A DNA stretch of 51,047 nt from an uncultured Clostridia bacterium (GCA_934141445.1 CAKPCF010000010.1:1-51047), one strand, 5' to 3'. Positions 18,095-27,323 are shown, counted from the first letter of the stretch. The notes: generated from the letters alone by a model not told the origin. Translations and numbers: made by a program.

Positions 18095-20134
18095 TTATTT
18101 ACTTGATTTCAAAATTATTCTTAAAACTTCAGATATACTCCAAGCTTGTGAATATGTTCCTCCTGGAAGATATGGCAATTTAGAATTATATATTTCTGAT
18201 ATCGTTCCAATTCCTTCTTCCGAATAAATTTCTTTTTTAAAAGTCATATATACATCATTTACAAACTTTCTATATTCATCTTGCATTTTGTTTTTCTCTT
18301 TTTCATTTTTTTCCGCTTTAATTATATTTTCAAAAGCATCATTGTATATTCCAAGCAGCCATGGCCAAGTAGGTCCTTGATGATAACACATATCTCTTTT
18401 AAAACTATCTCCTTCATAGTCTGGAACATATCCATCTTCTCCACGAGCTAAAGTTTTCAGACCTTTAGGTAATAATAACTTAGCCGTACAAGTTTTAAAA
18501 GTTTCTTTCGCTTCAATTGAATTTGGTTCTAAAACAGGATATGTTGTAGCTAAAGCAAATAATTGATTTGGTCTAATTTTATCATCATCTATTACATCAT
18601 ATAAACATTTTTTCTTTGGATTATAAAACTTCTGTTTAAAAGCCTCCTTATGCTTTTTGGCTAAATTTTTTACCGAATTTAAGGTTTCCTTATCTTCAAA
18701 TTTCTTTGCTAAATATTCTAAAGTTTTCAAACTATTATACCATAAGCTGTTAATTTCAACAGCTTTACCGTTTCTAGGAGTTACAACATAATTTCCAATT
18801 TTAGCATCCATCCATGTATTTTGAGTATCTTTTGTTCCAGAATTTAGTAAATTGTCTTCTGCTATATAAATATTATTTCCATCTAAAGTAATTCCTTTGA
18901 TATAATTAAATATTATATCTTTTAATTTATCATAAACTTCATATTTGATAAAATCATAATCCTTTGTATATTTTAAATATTTATTCACAACTTCAAAAAG
19001 TAAAAGCGAAGCATCTACACTATTATACAATGGTTCATCTTTGTCTTCTGAATAGCCATTTGGAACTAGTCCACAACTAATATTTCTTAAAAATGTTCTT
19101 ATTACATTTTTTGCATCATCATATCTTTTGGTAACCAACAGCAAACCTTCGAATGATATAAAAGTATCTCTACCCCAGTCTAAAAACCATGGAAAACCAG
19201 CTATAATAGATTTCGTTTTAAATCTTGGTCTATCAATTATAAATGTATCACTTGTTATAATCAAATCTTTAATAACCTGATTCATTTCTTTTTCTTGTCT
19301 AGTATATTTCTTTTTTTCTTTTATTAGATTAGCATTAGTAATAATATTTTCTAGTCTTATTTTTTCATCTTCAAAAACTTTTTTTACATCTATAGTTTCA
19401 ATATTTTCATCTAAAGAAACAATAAAACTTATTTCCTTTATTTCTTTAGGTTTAAATTCCACTTCATATTTTCCTGTTACAGCTAAATTTTCTTCTGATT
19501 CAAAACCTCTTTGTTCTTCCTTTAAATAGTACATATTCTTAAAAGTATCAGACTTATATTCTGTATACTTACCTTCATCAAGATACATATATACTGGTCT
19601 TAATATATTTTCATTAGGCTCTATACAAACTTTTGTATTTTCGACCTTTTGAATTAAATTAAATTCTTTATTAGGAGTCATTGCATGGAAGTCTCTGAAA
19701 TTTATTATTGGAGCAATAATAAGTTTTGATGCTTGTCTTCCATTTTCTATTTTATAAGAAACTATGATTGTGTTTTTTCCATAAATCATTGTAATTTTCT
19801 TTTCGATTTTTATATCTTCCACTTTAAAATTAAAAGTTGGAAAATATTCTTTTTCAAAGCTTTCTAGTCTCTTAAAACCATCAGATACATATTCTTTACA
19901 TATATTAGTGTATAAGCAATAATTTTTATCACCTATACTTATACTTTCATCTAATTTTGATAATATCAAATGTCGAGAAGCTGGCGGATTTAAAGAAGCA
20001 ATCAATAATCCATGGTATCTTCTTGTATTTGCACCAATAACAGTACTTGAACAAAATCCACCAATTCCATTGGTAATCACCCATTCTTTTTTTAATCCAT
20101 CTTTTAAATCTAATTTTAACTTTCCTAATTTCAT
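18095..20134 (-). CDS. Amylo-alpha-1,6-glucosidase / glycogen-debranching-type enzyme
   Basis: A 679-residue cytoplasmic enzyme of the GH133-type family, which hydrolyses alpha-1,6 branch stubs in glycogen-like glucans. The N-terminal domain (about 1-270) opens with EWVITNGIGGFCSST and NTRRYHGLL, the standard first motif. The (alpha/alpha)6 catalytic domain has FPWFLDWGRDTFISFEGLLL (here GFPWFLDWGRDTF), SVDASLLLF, and the late YHQGPTWPWLLG and GGTYSQAWSISEVLR, carrying the family's acidic residues. Full length. No glycogen synthase or phosphorylase lies nearby. The ABC pair begins 24 bases downstream, so read-through transcription is likely. Confidence 0.92.
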   Translation of the reverse strand: MKLGKLKLDLKDGLKKEWVITNGIGGFCSSTVIGANTRRYHGLLIASLNPPASRHLILSKLDESISIGDKNYCLYTNICKEYVSDGFKRLESFEKEYFPTFNFKVEDIKIEKKITMIYGKNTIIVSYKIENGRQASKLIIAPIINFRDFHAMTPNKEFNLIQKVENTKVCIEPNENILRPVYMYLDEGKYTEYKSDTFKNMYYLKEEQRGFESEENLAVTGKYEVEFKPKEIKEISFIVSLDENIETIDVKKVFEDEKIRLENIITNANLIKEKKKYTRQEKEMNQVIKDLIITSDTFIIDRPRFKTKSIIAGFPWFLDWGRDTFISFEGLLLVTKRYDDAKNVIRTFLRNISCGLVPNGYSEDKDEPLYNSVDASLLLFEVVNKYLKYTKDYDFIKYEVYDKLKDIIFNYIKGITLDGNNIYIAEDNLLNSGTKDTQNTWMDAKIGNYVVTPRNGKAVEINSLWYNSLKTLEYLAKKFEDKETLNSVKNLAKKHKEAFKQKFYNPKKKCLYDVIDDDKIRPNQLFALATTYPVLEPNSIEAKETFKTCTAKLLLPKGLKTLARGEDGYVPDYEGDSFKRDMCYHQGPTWPWLLGIYNDAFENIIKAEKNEKEKNKMQDEYRKFVNDVYMTFKKEIYSEEGIGTISEIYNSKLPYLPGGTYSQAWSISEVLRIILKSSK

Positions 20135-20207
20135 TTGTATATTACTCCTAAATTCATTAAAATTTCTTTTACAAATCTATTGCAACAAATTTATAAGTGT
20201 TTAAAAT

Positions 20208-21785
20208 TTATTTTTTATCTTTTCTTTTATTATTTTTTAATTTTCCTTCCATTTTTTCAATTTGTTGTGCTATTTTTTTATTTTCTTCAATTCTTGCATC
20301 AGATGTTTGAATTGATTCTACTCTTTCTTTATATTTTTCTTTAAATTTGCTAGGTCTTTTTGAATTTTTATTTTTCTTTGGAGCTTTTCCTTGTGCAATT
20401 CTTTTTTCATCTTTTTGAGCCATTTTATTTCTTTTAGCTTGTACTTTGTTTTGCTCTTTTAAAACAGAATTTAAAAGCATATATTCTGTTTCATTTTGTT
20501 TATCTTGAAATCTCAATTCATTACAAATTAGCTCTATAATAGTTGATGCAATAGCATCTGGATTATGTCTAATTTCTCCGTTTTTTATACAAGACATGTT
20601 TTTCTCAATTACTTTTACTCCTAAAGAAGCTGCTTTTGCTTTATTTAAGTCAACAACATCAGCTCCTTCTTGATTATATTTTCTAACAAACTCTGGTATT
20701 ATCTCTCCAGAATCTGCTAAACATATATCAAATACACCAGTTCCAACATGGTCTTGTATTGTTTGAATATGGTCTGCTAATGTATAATTGTCAGTTTGTC
20801 CTGGTTCTGTCATAATATTAGAAATATATACTTTAATTGCTTTACTATCTTTTATAGCTTTAGCTACTCCCTTTACTAATAAATTAGGAATAACATTTGT
20901 ATATAAACTTCCTGGTCCTATAATTATTGCCTCAGCTTCTGCTATAGCTTCTAAAACTCCAGGAGCAGGAGCTGCATTTGATGGTGAAATAAAAATTCTA
21001 TTTATTGTTTCTACTTTTTCAGCAACAATTTCAGGAATTTTACTTTTTTGCTCTATTGTTGTCCCATCATTTAATTCCGCACAAATTTTAATTTCATCAA
21101 GAGTAACAGGTATAACTCTTCCATTTATATTTAATACTTCTGTACTTTTTCTAATAGCCTCTGGAACATTATCATATATTTCATTCATTGCAGTTAAATA
21201 TATGTCACCAAAGTTTAGATTTTTTAATCTATCATTTTTAAAAGTCAAATTCATTAACTTACCCATTATTTCTTCATGGTCAGACATAGCTATTATACTA
21301 TCTTTTATATCTGAAAATGGTAATATATCAAGTTCTTCTCTTGATTCACTAGGATTAACACCATAGTCAGCCATTGTTACTAAAGAAGTAATATTATTAG
21401 TATATTTTTTAAATCCTTCAATAACAGTATTTAGTCCTTTTCCACCACCTATTACTAAAATCTTTGGTCCATTTTCATAAACTTTTTTATTAAAAATAAG
21501 TGATTTTATATTTACCTTTGCTTTTTTACTCTTTTCAGCATCAGCTCCATTTGCTTCTATAATTATTTCTAAAGTTCTCTTTTGAATGAATACTGTACCT
21601 AATACAATTGCCATAAAACCAATAACAAATAGTGCTACTATTTTTGCAATTTCATTAAATGTAATTTCTGTTGTAACCAATACCTTAGAAAATGCATAAC
21701 AAGTTAATACAACTCCTATTAAAATTAAAACTATCCATCTTTTTACTTTAGTACTTGCTTTAAACCATTCAAAAAACGATTTCAT
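20208..21785 (-). CDS. yvcK: Divergent YvcK/CofD-like protein (gluconeogenesis factor family)
   Basis: A 525-residue relative of YvcK/GlmR, a UDP-sugar-binding regulator of central carbon flow and peptidoglycan precursor synthesis. Two N-terminal membrane helices (about 17-35 and 42-65) precede the Rossmann core, which begins ILVIGGGKGLNTVIEGFKKY. Later blocks are recognisable (ILPFSDIKDSIIAM, INRIFISPSNAAPAPGVLEA, IIIGPGSLYTNVIPNLLVKG, YISNIMTEPGQTDNY). The usual DDGGSSGRLR loop is DYGVNPSESR and the GHslGNL block is LNFGDIY. A Lys/Glu/Gln-rich basic tail covers the last 95 residues. It is downstream of murB, as in B. subtilis-type clusters, but rapZ and whiA are missing. Confidence 0.88.
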   Translation of the reverse strand: MKSFFEWFKASTKVKRWIVLILIGVVLTCYAFSKVLVTTEITFNEIAKIVALFVIGFMAIVLGTVFIQKRTLEIIIEANGADAEKSKKAKVNIKSLIFNKKVYENGPKILVIGGGKGLNTVIEGFKKYTNNITSLVTMADYGVNPSESREELDILPFSDIKDSIIAMSDHEEIMGKLMNLTFKNDRLKNLNFGDIYLTAMNEIYDNVPEAIRKSTEVLNINGRVIPVTLDEIKICAELNDGTTIEQKSKIPEIVAEKVETINRIFISPSNAAPAPGVLEAIAEAEAIIIGPGSLYTNVIPNLLVKGVAKAIKDSKAIKVYISNIMTEPGQTDNYTLADHIQTIQDHVGTGVFDICLADSGEIIPEFVRKYNQEGADVVDLNKAKAASLGVKVIEKNMSCIKNGEIRHNPDAIASTIIELICNELRFQDKQNETEYMLLNSVLKEQNKVQAKRNKMAQKDEKRIAQGKAPKKNKNSKRPSKFKEKYKERVESIQTSDARIEENKKIAQQIEKMEGKLKNNKRKDKK

Positions 21786-21806
21786 TTTTGCTCCTCTCTA
21801 TACTTT

Positions 21807-22721
21807 TTATTTTTCGCCTATAACTAATACTTCTAATTCTATTTTTTCATTTGTTTTCTCATATACAACTTTTTTTACGTATTCTATTAACTCTAATATG
21901 TCTTTTGCTTTAGCATTTCCTTTATTTATTATAAAACCAGCATGCTTATTAGAAACCTCTGCGTCTCCAATTGAATATCCCTTTAATCCACATTCATCAA
22001 TTAACTTAGCTGTAATGATTCCTTCTTTTCTTTTAAATGTACTGCCAGCACTAGGAAATTCTATTGGTTGATGTTCTTTTCTTGATGTTGAATATTCTTT
22101 AATTTTAGCTTCAATTTCCTCATTTCTACCATAAGGAACTTTTAAAGTTGTTTCTAATATTATTGAATTTTCTTCAGCAAATCTACTATATCTATATGAA
22201 AATTTATGCTCTTCTAAATTTATCTTATGAATTTTTCCATCCATAGATAAATATTTTGTTTTTATTACAATATCCTTCATTTCCATTCCATAAGCACCTG
22301 CATTCATTCTAATTGCACCACCTATTGTACCAGGGATTCCAGATAAAAACTCTAAATTTCCAAGCTCCTCTTTAACTGCAATATTTGCTAACATGCATAA
22401 AGGAAAACCAGCTTCTACTGTGATTAAAGCATAATCCTTTGTTCTTGAAATTTTATATTCTTTCATATTTAATTTTATGACAATCCCTCTGATTCCTTTA
22501 TCTGTTACAAGTAAATTAGTGCCATTTCCAACAAGTTGAACTGGAATATTTTTTTTATCTGTAAAATTTAAAATTTCCTTCAATTCCTTTTCATTATTCA
22601 CAATAAGAAAATAATCTGCATTTCCTCCAACTTTAAAAGAAGTATGTTTTTTCATAGGTTCATCTTTTAAAATTCTATCTTTTGAGATTATATTCATTAG
22701 TTCATTATCTATATTTTCCAA
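21807..22721 (-). CDS. murB: UDP-N-acetylenolpyruvoylglucosamine reductase MurB
   Basis: The flavoenzyme that completes UDP-MurNAc synthesis with NADPH. The 304 residues are full length: FAD-binding NADYFLIVNNEKELKEIL and GNGTNLLVTDKGIRG, GIPGTIGGAIRMNAGAYG, the catalytic Ser in SAGSTFKR, and the C-terminal Glu in IELEVLVIG. The start is a TTG: GAGGTGAT lies 3 bases before it in the sequence GAGGTGATACTTG and no better start exists. A type IIb (short) MurB, normal for Gram-positives. Transcribed 21 bases ahead of yvcK. Confidence 0.96.
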   Translation of the reverse strand: MENIDNELMNIISKDRILKDEPMKKHTSFKVGGNADYFLIVNNEKELKEILNFTDKKNIPVQLVGNGTNLLVTDKGIRGIVIKLNMKEYKISRTKDYALITVEAGFPLCMLANIAVKEELGNLEFLSGIPGTIGGAIRMNAGAYGMEMKDIVIKTKYLSMDGKIHKINLEEHKFSYRYSRFAEENSIILETTLKVPYGRNEEIEAKIKEYSTSRKEHQPIEFPSAGSTFKRKEGIITAKLIDECGLKGYSIGDAEVSNKHAGFIINKGNAKAKDILELIEYVKKVVYEKTNEKIELEVLVIGEK

Positions 22722-22755
22722 AGTATCACCTCATATTGTTTTAGTTGTTATATAA

Positions 22756-23349
22756 TTATTCATCTATATCACTAAAAGAACTGCTATCTCCTTCTTTATC
22801 AATTTCTACAGCTGGTGTATCAGTATTTCCTGTTTTTCCAGAATAATACAATAATGTACCATCAGAAGTTTTCTTTTTAGTTTCATTAAAAACTTCTCCT
22901 GTTGAATAATTTACTATATAAGTGTATTTATTATCTTCATCACTCTCAATTTTTAAACTTATTAAATCTTCTGGTTCAAGTTTATAATAGCAATCTGCAT
23001 AAGTTAAATTATCATTACTTGTATCTAATACATTTGATTTATTTTTTAAATCTACATCTGTTGGAAAATCACTTTCATTTTTCAAACGCTTACCAACAAA
23101 AACAGATGGCTTTTTTGTATCATTTGTGTCTATTTTATCTACTTTAGTAGATGCTACCCCTAATTCAACTGACTTCATATATTGTTCAGCAACAGCCTGT
23201 TCTACAATTGCAAGAGAAGCTTCCAAATTTTTATTTTTACTTTCATTTAAAGTATCTACACCATAATTTATACTTATACTCGCTAATATAAAAATTATTA
23301 TTACTGTAATTACAAGAGCAGCCAATGTAACACCTTTTTCATTTTTCAT
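22756..23349 (-). CDS. Pilin-like exported protein
   Basis: A 197-residue protein starting KNEKGVTLAALVITVIII, which resembles a class III (prepilin) signal: Lys-rich leader ending in Gly, then VTL and a long hydrophobic helix. The +5 Glu of normal pilins is Ala. After the helix comes NYGVDTLNESKNKNLEASLA and an alpha-helical segment, then a beta-rich globular domain with Tyr-rich strands, ending Ser/Asp-rich. Start chosen at MKNEKG because AAGGAG sits 9 bases before it; a 13-codon longer frame lacks a site. It is the last gene before murB, transcribed the same way. Function unknown; a minor pilin or pseudopilin is likely. The 970-residue LRR protein carries a similar signal. Confidence 0.75.
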   Translation of the reverse strand: MKNEKGVTLAALVITVIIIFILASISINYGVDTLNESKNKNLEASLAIVEQAVAEQYMKSVELGVASTKVDKIDTNDTKKPSVFVGKRLKNESDFPTDVDLKNKSNVLDTSNDNLTYADCYYKLEPEDLISLKIESDEDNKYTYIVNYSTGEVFNETKKKTSDGTLLYYSGKTGNTDTPAVEIDKEGDSSSFSDIDE

Positions 23350-23465
23350 TTGAATAATCTCCTTATATAACACTTTTAATATTTTCAAACTATATTATTT
23401 ATTTTAATTTTATCCACTACATATTATCATTTTTTATAAAATTTTACAAGGGCTAAATGCAATAA

Positions 23466-23510
23466 AAGAACCTCAAATTTATTTGTATTTAATAAATTTA
23501 AAGTTCCTTA
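23466..23510 (-). terminator. Second terminator after the glycosyltransferase gene
   Basis: An imperfect hairpin: arms GAACCTCAAATTTATT and AATAAATTTAAAGTTC around a short loop. The two mismatches are G-U pairs on the minus-strand RNA, so it is fully paired there. It is followed by TTTTATTGCAT. Confidence 0.55.
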
Positions 23511-23534
23511 ATTTTATAAAAAATCAATATGCAA

Positions 23535-23560
23535 TAAGAGACCGAAAATTCAGTCTCTTA
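23535..23560 (-). terminator. First terminator after the glycosyltransferase gene
   Basis: Hairpin with arms TAAGAGAC and GTCTCTTA (8 bp, extendable by two pairs) directly downstream of the glycosyltransferase stop, followed on the minus strand by TTGCATATTGATTTTTT. Confidence 0.55.
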
Positions 23561-23573
23561 CTATATCACTATT

Positions 23574-24806
23574 CTATACAATTTCTTTTTCTTTAATTTG
23601 TATACTTCTAACGTGTTCAATTTTTTCCCATTTTGTATCTGGTTTAATTAGGCATTTTATATTTATTAAAATCCAAGATCCCATAAATAAAGGATAACAT
23701 AATAATCCCTTTATCATTGGTTTAATCTCTCTTTTGTCCAATATTAAAACAACCAAAGCTGTTAAAATTGGCATTATAAAAGTTGCTCCTAAATATCTTG
23801 CATATTGCCATACAAGTTCTGGACCTGTCATTTGATTATTGGCAAATAAAACTGTATTGATTCCTAATAATAAAAAAGTTAAAATCATCATTGGAATTCC
23901 CATCATATACAATAAACCATCAAAATTCATTAAAGTTTTATATTCTTTAACTCCATTTGCTAAATCTTTTGTATAATGTTTCATACATTGTAAATGTCCA
24001 ACAGACCATCTAGATCTTTGTGACCAACTTTGTTTGAATCCAACAGGTTGCTCATCATATACAATTGCATCTGTTGCCCAGCCCAATTTTCTTCCGTGAG
24101 CTATATTTATTAAAGAGAATTCAATATCTTCTGTTAATGTAATGGTTTGCCATCCATTTGGTTTTATCACATCAAATTTTACCATAAATCCAGTTCCATT
24201 TATTAAAGGAGATAATCCCAAATTGTATCTAGCTAAATGATAAAATTTATTCATCATCCAATAAAATATTGCATATCCAGCTGATACCCAAGAATCTGTT
24301 GGATTTTTCATATCTCTATATCCTTGTACTACCTCTTCACCTTGACAAAGTTTTCTATTCATTGCTTTTAAAAAATTTCTATCTACAACATTATCTGCAT
24401 CAAATACACAGAAAGCATCATAATCAGCATTTTCTTCAATTTTTTGCTTTAAAAACCAATTTAATGCATGACCTTTTGTTTTATGCTCTGGATCAAATCT
24501 TTTCATAACAATTGCTCCAGCATCTTTAGCTATTTCAGCAGTATCGTCTGTACAATTATCTGCAATAACATATATGTCATATAATTCCTTTGGATAATTT
24601 TGTTCTTTTAGACTTTCTACTAAATTTCTAATAACAAATTCTTCGTTATGTGCCGGAATAATTGCCATAAATTTGTGATTTTTATTTGTTAATAATTTTT
24701 TTTCTTTTAATTTAATTAGTGAACAAAAACTTACAGCCATTTGATATAGCCAAAAAATTGTAACTATCCAAATTAGAGCTTGCTGTAAGATATACAAATA
24801 CTTCAT
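23574..24806 (-). CDS. Family 2 glycosyltransferase, membrane-embedded
   Basis: A 410-residue processive-type GT2 enzyme. Layout: one N-terminal membrane helix, a cytoplasmic GT-A domain (about 45-290) and several C-terminal helices. Catalytic motifs: AIIPAHNEE, ADNCTDDT, the DxD-type FDADN, the acceptor-site TEDIEF and QRSRW (the QxxRW of cellulose/hyaluronan-synthase-like enzymes). These predict transfer of sugars from UDP-sugar to a growing exopolysaccharide or glycolipid. No partner export genes are adjacent. It has its own sigma-A-type promoter and two terminators, so it is likely a single-gene unit. Confidence 0.9.
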   Translation of the reverse strand: MKYLYILQQALIWIVTIFWLYQMAVSFCSLIKLKEKKLLTNKNHKFMAIIPAHNEEFVIRNLVESLKEQNYPKELYDIYVIADNCTDDTAEIAKDAGAIVMKRFDPEHKTKGHALNWFLKQKIEENADYDAFCVFDADNVVDRNFLKAMNRKLCQGEEVVQGYRDMKNPTDSWVSAGYAIFYWMMNKFYHLARYNLGLSPLINGTGFMVKFDVIKPNGWQTITLTEDIEFSLINIAHGRKLGWATDAIVYDEQPVGFKQSWSQRSRWSVGHLQCMKHYTKDLANGVKEYKTLMNFDGLLYMMGIPMMILTFLLLGINTVLFANNQMTGPELVWQYARYLGATFIMPILTALVVLILDKREIKPMIKGLLCYPLFMGSWILINIKCLIKPDTKWEKIEHVRSIQIKEKEIV

Positions 24807-24849
24807 CTTTTACTCCTCTTTTCATATTTTCTGTTATTTCACATTTAAT

Positions 24850-24878
24850 ATTATAGCAATTTCTGTAAAACAATTCAA
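24850..24878 (-). promoter_or_regulatory. Sigma-A-type promoter of the glycosyltransferase gene
   Basis: TTGAAT, 17 bases, TATAAT on the minus strand, about 45 bases before the start codon and downstream of the pnp terminator. Confidence 0.65.
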
Positions 24879-24925
24879 GCTTTTAACTGAAATTCATAAA
24901 AAATTAAGAAAATGGCAAAAAATTC

Positions 24926-24956
24926 AAAAAATCTCTCATATTTTGAGAGATTTTTT
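24926..24956 (-). terminator. pnp terminator
   Basis: A 13-bp perfect stem (AAAAAATCTCTCA with TGAGAGATTTTTT) and 5-base loop just after the pnp stop codon; T-runs flank it on both strands, so it can act in both directions. Confidence 0.85.
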
Positions 24957-24984
24957 AATATTATAAAAAAGTGCTTTACAATTT

Positions 24985-27102
24985 TTATTCTTGTTCGTCT
25001 GTATATAAATCTTTTCTTGTTAAATTTATTCTACCTTGGTCATCAATTTCATAAACTTTAACAGTAACTTCATCTCCAACTTTAAATACATCTTCAACTT
25101 TGTTTACTCTTTCTTTTGAAATTTTTGAAATATGAAGTAATCCTTCTTTATTTTCAGCAAGCTCTATAAATGCTCCAAATGTTGCAATTCTTGTAACTTT
25201 ACCTGTATAAATTCCACCAACTTCAATATCTCTTGTTATGTTTTCAATGATTTCTTTAGCTCTTCTAGCTCCTTCTGGTTCTGTTGAAGATATAAATACT
25301 CTACCATCTTCTTCAATGTCTATTTTTACACCAGTTTCATCAATAATTTTGTTTATTACTTTTCCACCTGTTCCAATAACATCCTTTATTTTATCTGGAT
25401 TGATTTTCATTGTAATTATTCTTGGTGCATATTTTGATAAATCTTTTCTAGGCTCTGAAATCTGTGGTAACATTATTTCATCTAAAATATAATTTCTTGC
25501 TTTTTCAGTTCTGTCAAAAGCTTCTGCAATTATATCATAGCTTAAACCATCAACTTTAATATCAACTTGAATTGCTGTAATACCTTCTTTTGTTCCACCA
25601 ACTTTAAAGTCCATATCTCCAAAGAAATCTTCTATTCCTTGAATATCTGTTATTACAACATAATGGTTTGGATCATTTTCATCTGTAATTAAACCTGTTG
25701 AAATACCAGCAACTGGTCTTTTAATAGGTACACCTGCATCCATTAAAGCAAGTGTTGAACCACAAATACTTCCTTGTGATGTTGAACCATTTGAACTTAA
25801 TACTTCAGATACAACACGAATAGAATATGGAAATTCATCTTCACTTGGAATAACTGGTTCTAATGCTTTTTCAGCTAATGCTCCGTGTCCGATTTCTCTT
25901 CTTCCTGGTCCTCTTGATGCTTTAGCTTCACCAACACTATATCCAGGGAAATTGTAATGATGCATATATCTATTTGTTGTTTCTTTTTGGTCTAATCCAT
26001 CTATGATTTGTTCTTCACTAATCATTCCTAATGTTGCAATTGATAATACTTGTGTTCTTCCTCTGTTAAACATTGCACTACCATGAACACGTGGAATTAA
26101 GCCAACTTCGCAAGATAATGGTCTAATATCATAAATACCTCTACCATCAACTCTTTTGCCTTCATCTAAAATTAATTTACGAACTGTTTTCTTTTCTAAT
26201 TTATATATTGCATCATTTATAGCTGATTTTTTCTCTTCTAATGCTTCTTCTCCATATTTTTCGGAATACCAAGCTTGTACATCTTCTGTAAATTTAGCAA
26301 TTTTCTCATCTCTTTCAATTTTATCTGGTGTTTGAACATCTTGTTTCATTCTTTCACCAAATTCTGCATAAACTTCATTATATAATTCTTCGTCAACTAC
26401 AAAATGTTTATATTCAAATTTAGTTTTTCCAATTTCTGCTTTCATATTTGAAATAAATTCACATATTTTTTTGATTTCTACATGACCTTTTTTTATTGCA
26501 TCTAACATGATGTCATTTTTTATTTCATAAGCTCCAGCTTCTATCATTGCTATTTTATCAATTGTTCCTGCTAAAGTTAAATTTAATAAACTCTTTTCTC
26601 TTTGTGCTTCTGTAGGATTTATTACAACTTCTCCATCAACATATCCAACTGAAACAGAACCTGTTGGTCCTCCAAAAGGAATATCTGATATTGATAATGC
26701 AGCAGATGAACCAATCATTGCACAAACTTCTGGTGAACAATCTGGGTCAACTGACAATACTAAACAATCAACAACAACATCATTTCTAAAATCTTTTGGA
26801 AATAAAGGTCTAATTGGTCTATCTATAGCTCTTGATGTTAAAATAGCTTTTTCTGATGGTTTACCTTCTCTCTTTTGAAAACTTCCAGGTATTTTTCCAA
26901 CGGCATATTGTCTTTCATTGTATTCTACTGATAAAGGGAAAAAGTCTATTCCCTCTTTTGGTTCTTTTGATGCTGTAACATTAACAAGTACAGTAGTTTC
27001 TCCATATTTTACTAAAACACTTGCATTTGCTAATCCAGCCATTTTTCCTGTTTCTAAAGTTAGTGTTCTTCCTGCTAAATCCATACTATAACTTTTAAAC
27101 AT
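24985..27102 (-). CDS. pnp: Polyribonucleotide nucleotidyltransferase (PNPase)
   Basis: The phosphorolytic 3'-5' exoribonuclease of the RNA degradosome. The 705 residues show both RNase PH-like cores, with FFPLSVEYNERQYAVGKIPGSF (here YNERQYAVGKIPGSF) in the first and RGPGRREIGHGALAEKAL plus FGDMDFKVGGT (phosphate and metal-site Asp) in the second. The KH domain has the GxxG loop (DVIGTGGKVINKI) and the S1 domain starts GGIYTGKVTRIATFGAFIEL. AGGAGG precedes the ATG. It follows rpsO, the classical order, but has its own promoter and a long leader hairpin. Confidence 0.98.
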   Translation of the reverse strand: MFKSYSMDLAGRTLTLETGKMAGLANASVLVKYGETTVLVNVTASKEPKEGIDFFPLSVEYNERQYAVGKIPGSFQKREGKPSEKAILTSRAIDRPIRPLFPKDFRNDVVVDCLVLSVDPDCSPEVCAMIGSSAALSISDIPFGGPTGSVSVGYVDGEVVINPTEAQREKSLLNLTLAGTIDKIAMIEAGAYEIKNDIMLDAIKKGHVEIKKICEFISNMKAEIGKTKFEYKHFVVDEELYNEVYAEFGERMKQDVQTPDKIERDEKIAKFTEDVQAWYSEKYGEEALEEKKSAINDAIYKLEKKTVRKLILDEGKRVDGRGIYDIRPLSCEVGLIPRVHGSAMFNRGRTQVLSIATLGMISEEQIIDGLDQKETTNRYMHHYNFPGYSVGEAKASRGPGRREIGHGALAEKALEPVIPSEDEFPYSIRVVSEVLSSNGSTSQGSICGSTLALMDAGVPIKRPVAGISTGLITDENDPNHYVVITDIQGIEDFFGDMDFKVGGTKEGITAIQVDIKVDGLSYDIIAEAFDRTEKARNYILDEIMLPQISEPRKDLSKYAPRIITMKINPDKIKDVIGTGGKVINKIIDETGVKIDIEEDGRVFISSTEPEGARRAKEIIENITRDIEVGGIYTGKVTRIATFGAFIELAENKEGLLHISKISKERVNKVEDVFKVGDEVTVKVYEIDDQGRINLTRKDLYTDEQE

Positions 27103-27127
27103 TTTATTCCTCCTAAATATTTATTTC

Positions 27128-27203
27128 ATTTATTTGAAATGTAACCTCTACAATACACATTAGATTCTATTGCACATTGTACAAGCTACCTTTTCAAATA
27201 AAT
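27128..27203 (-). ncRNA. Long stem-loop in the pnp leader
   Basis: About 36 bases on each side (27128-27163 and about 27168-27203) can pair with only a few mismatches and one bulge. The outer 12 pairs (ATTTATTTGAAA / TTTCAAATAAAT) are perfect. It begins about six bases after the predicted pnp transcription start and ends about 25 bases before the start codon. In E. coli a leader hairpin cut by RNase III mediates PNPase self-control; the same role here is an inference. Confidence 0.6.
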
Positions 27204-27215
27204 AATTACTGTTTA

Positions 27216-27244
27216 ATTTTACTATACTTTGCAAAAAAATGCAA
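27216..27244 (-). promoter_or_regulatory. Sigma-A-type promoter of pnp
   Basis: TTGCAT, 17 bases, TAAAAT on the minus strand, between the rpsO terminator and the leader hairpin. Confidence 0.6.
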
Positions 27245-27284
27245 TATTTTGTTTTACCCATAAAAAACCATTTTTTGTAATACA

Positions 27285-27315
27285 AAAGCCCAATGTCTTA
27301 TAGACTATGGGCTTT
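27285..27315 (-). terminator. rpsO terminator
   Basis: Stem AAAGCCCA / TGGGCTTT with an inner GTCT/AGAC stem and a small loop, immediately after the rpsO stop. The minus-strand tail is TTTTGTATTA. Confidence 0.75.
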
Positions 27316-27323
27316 AAAACTAA

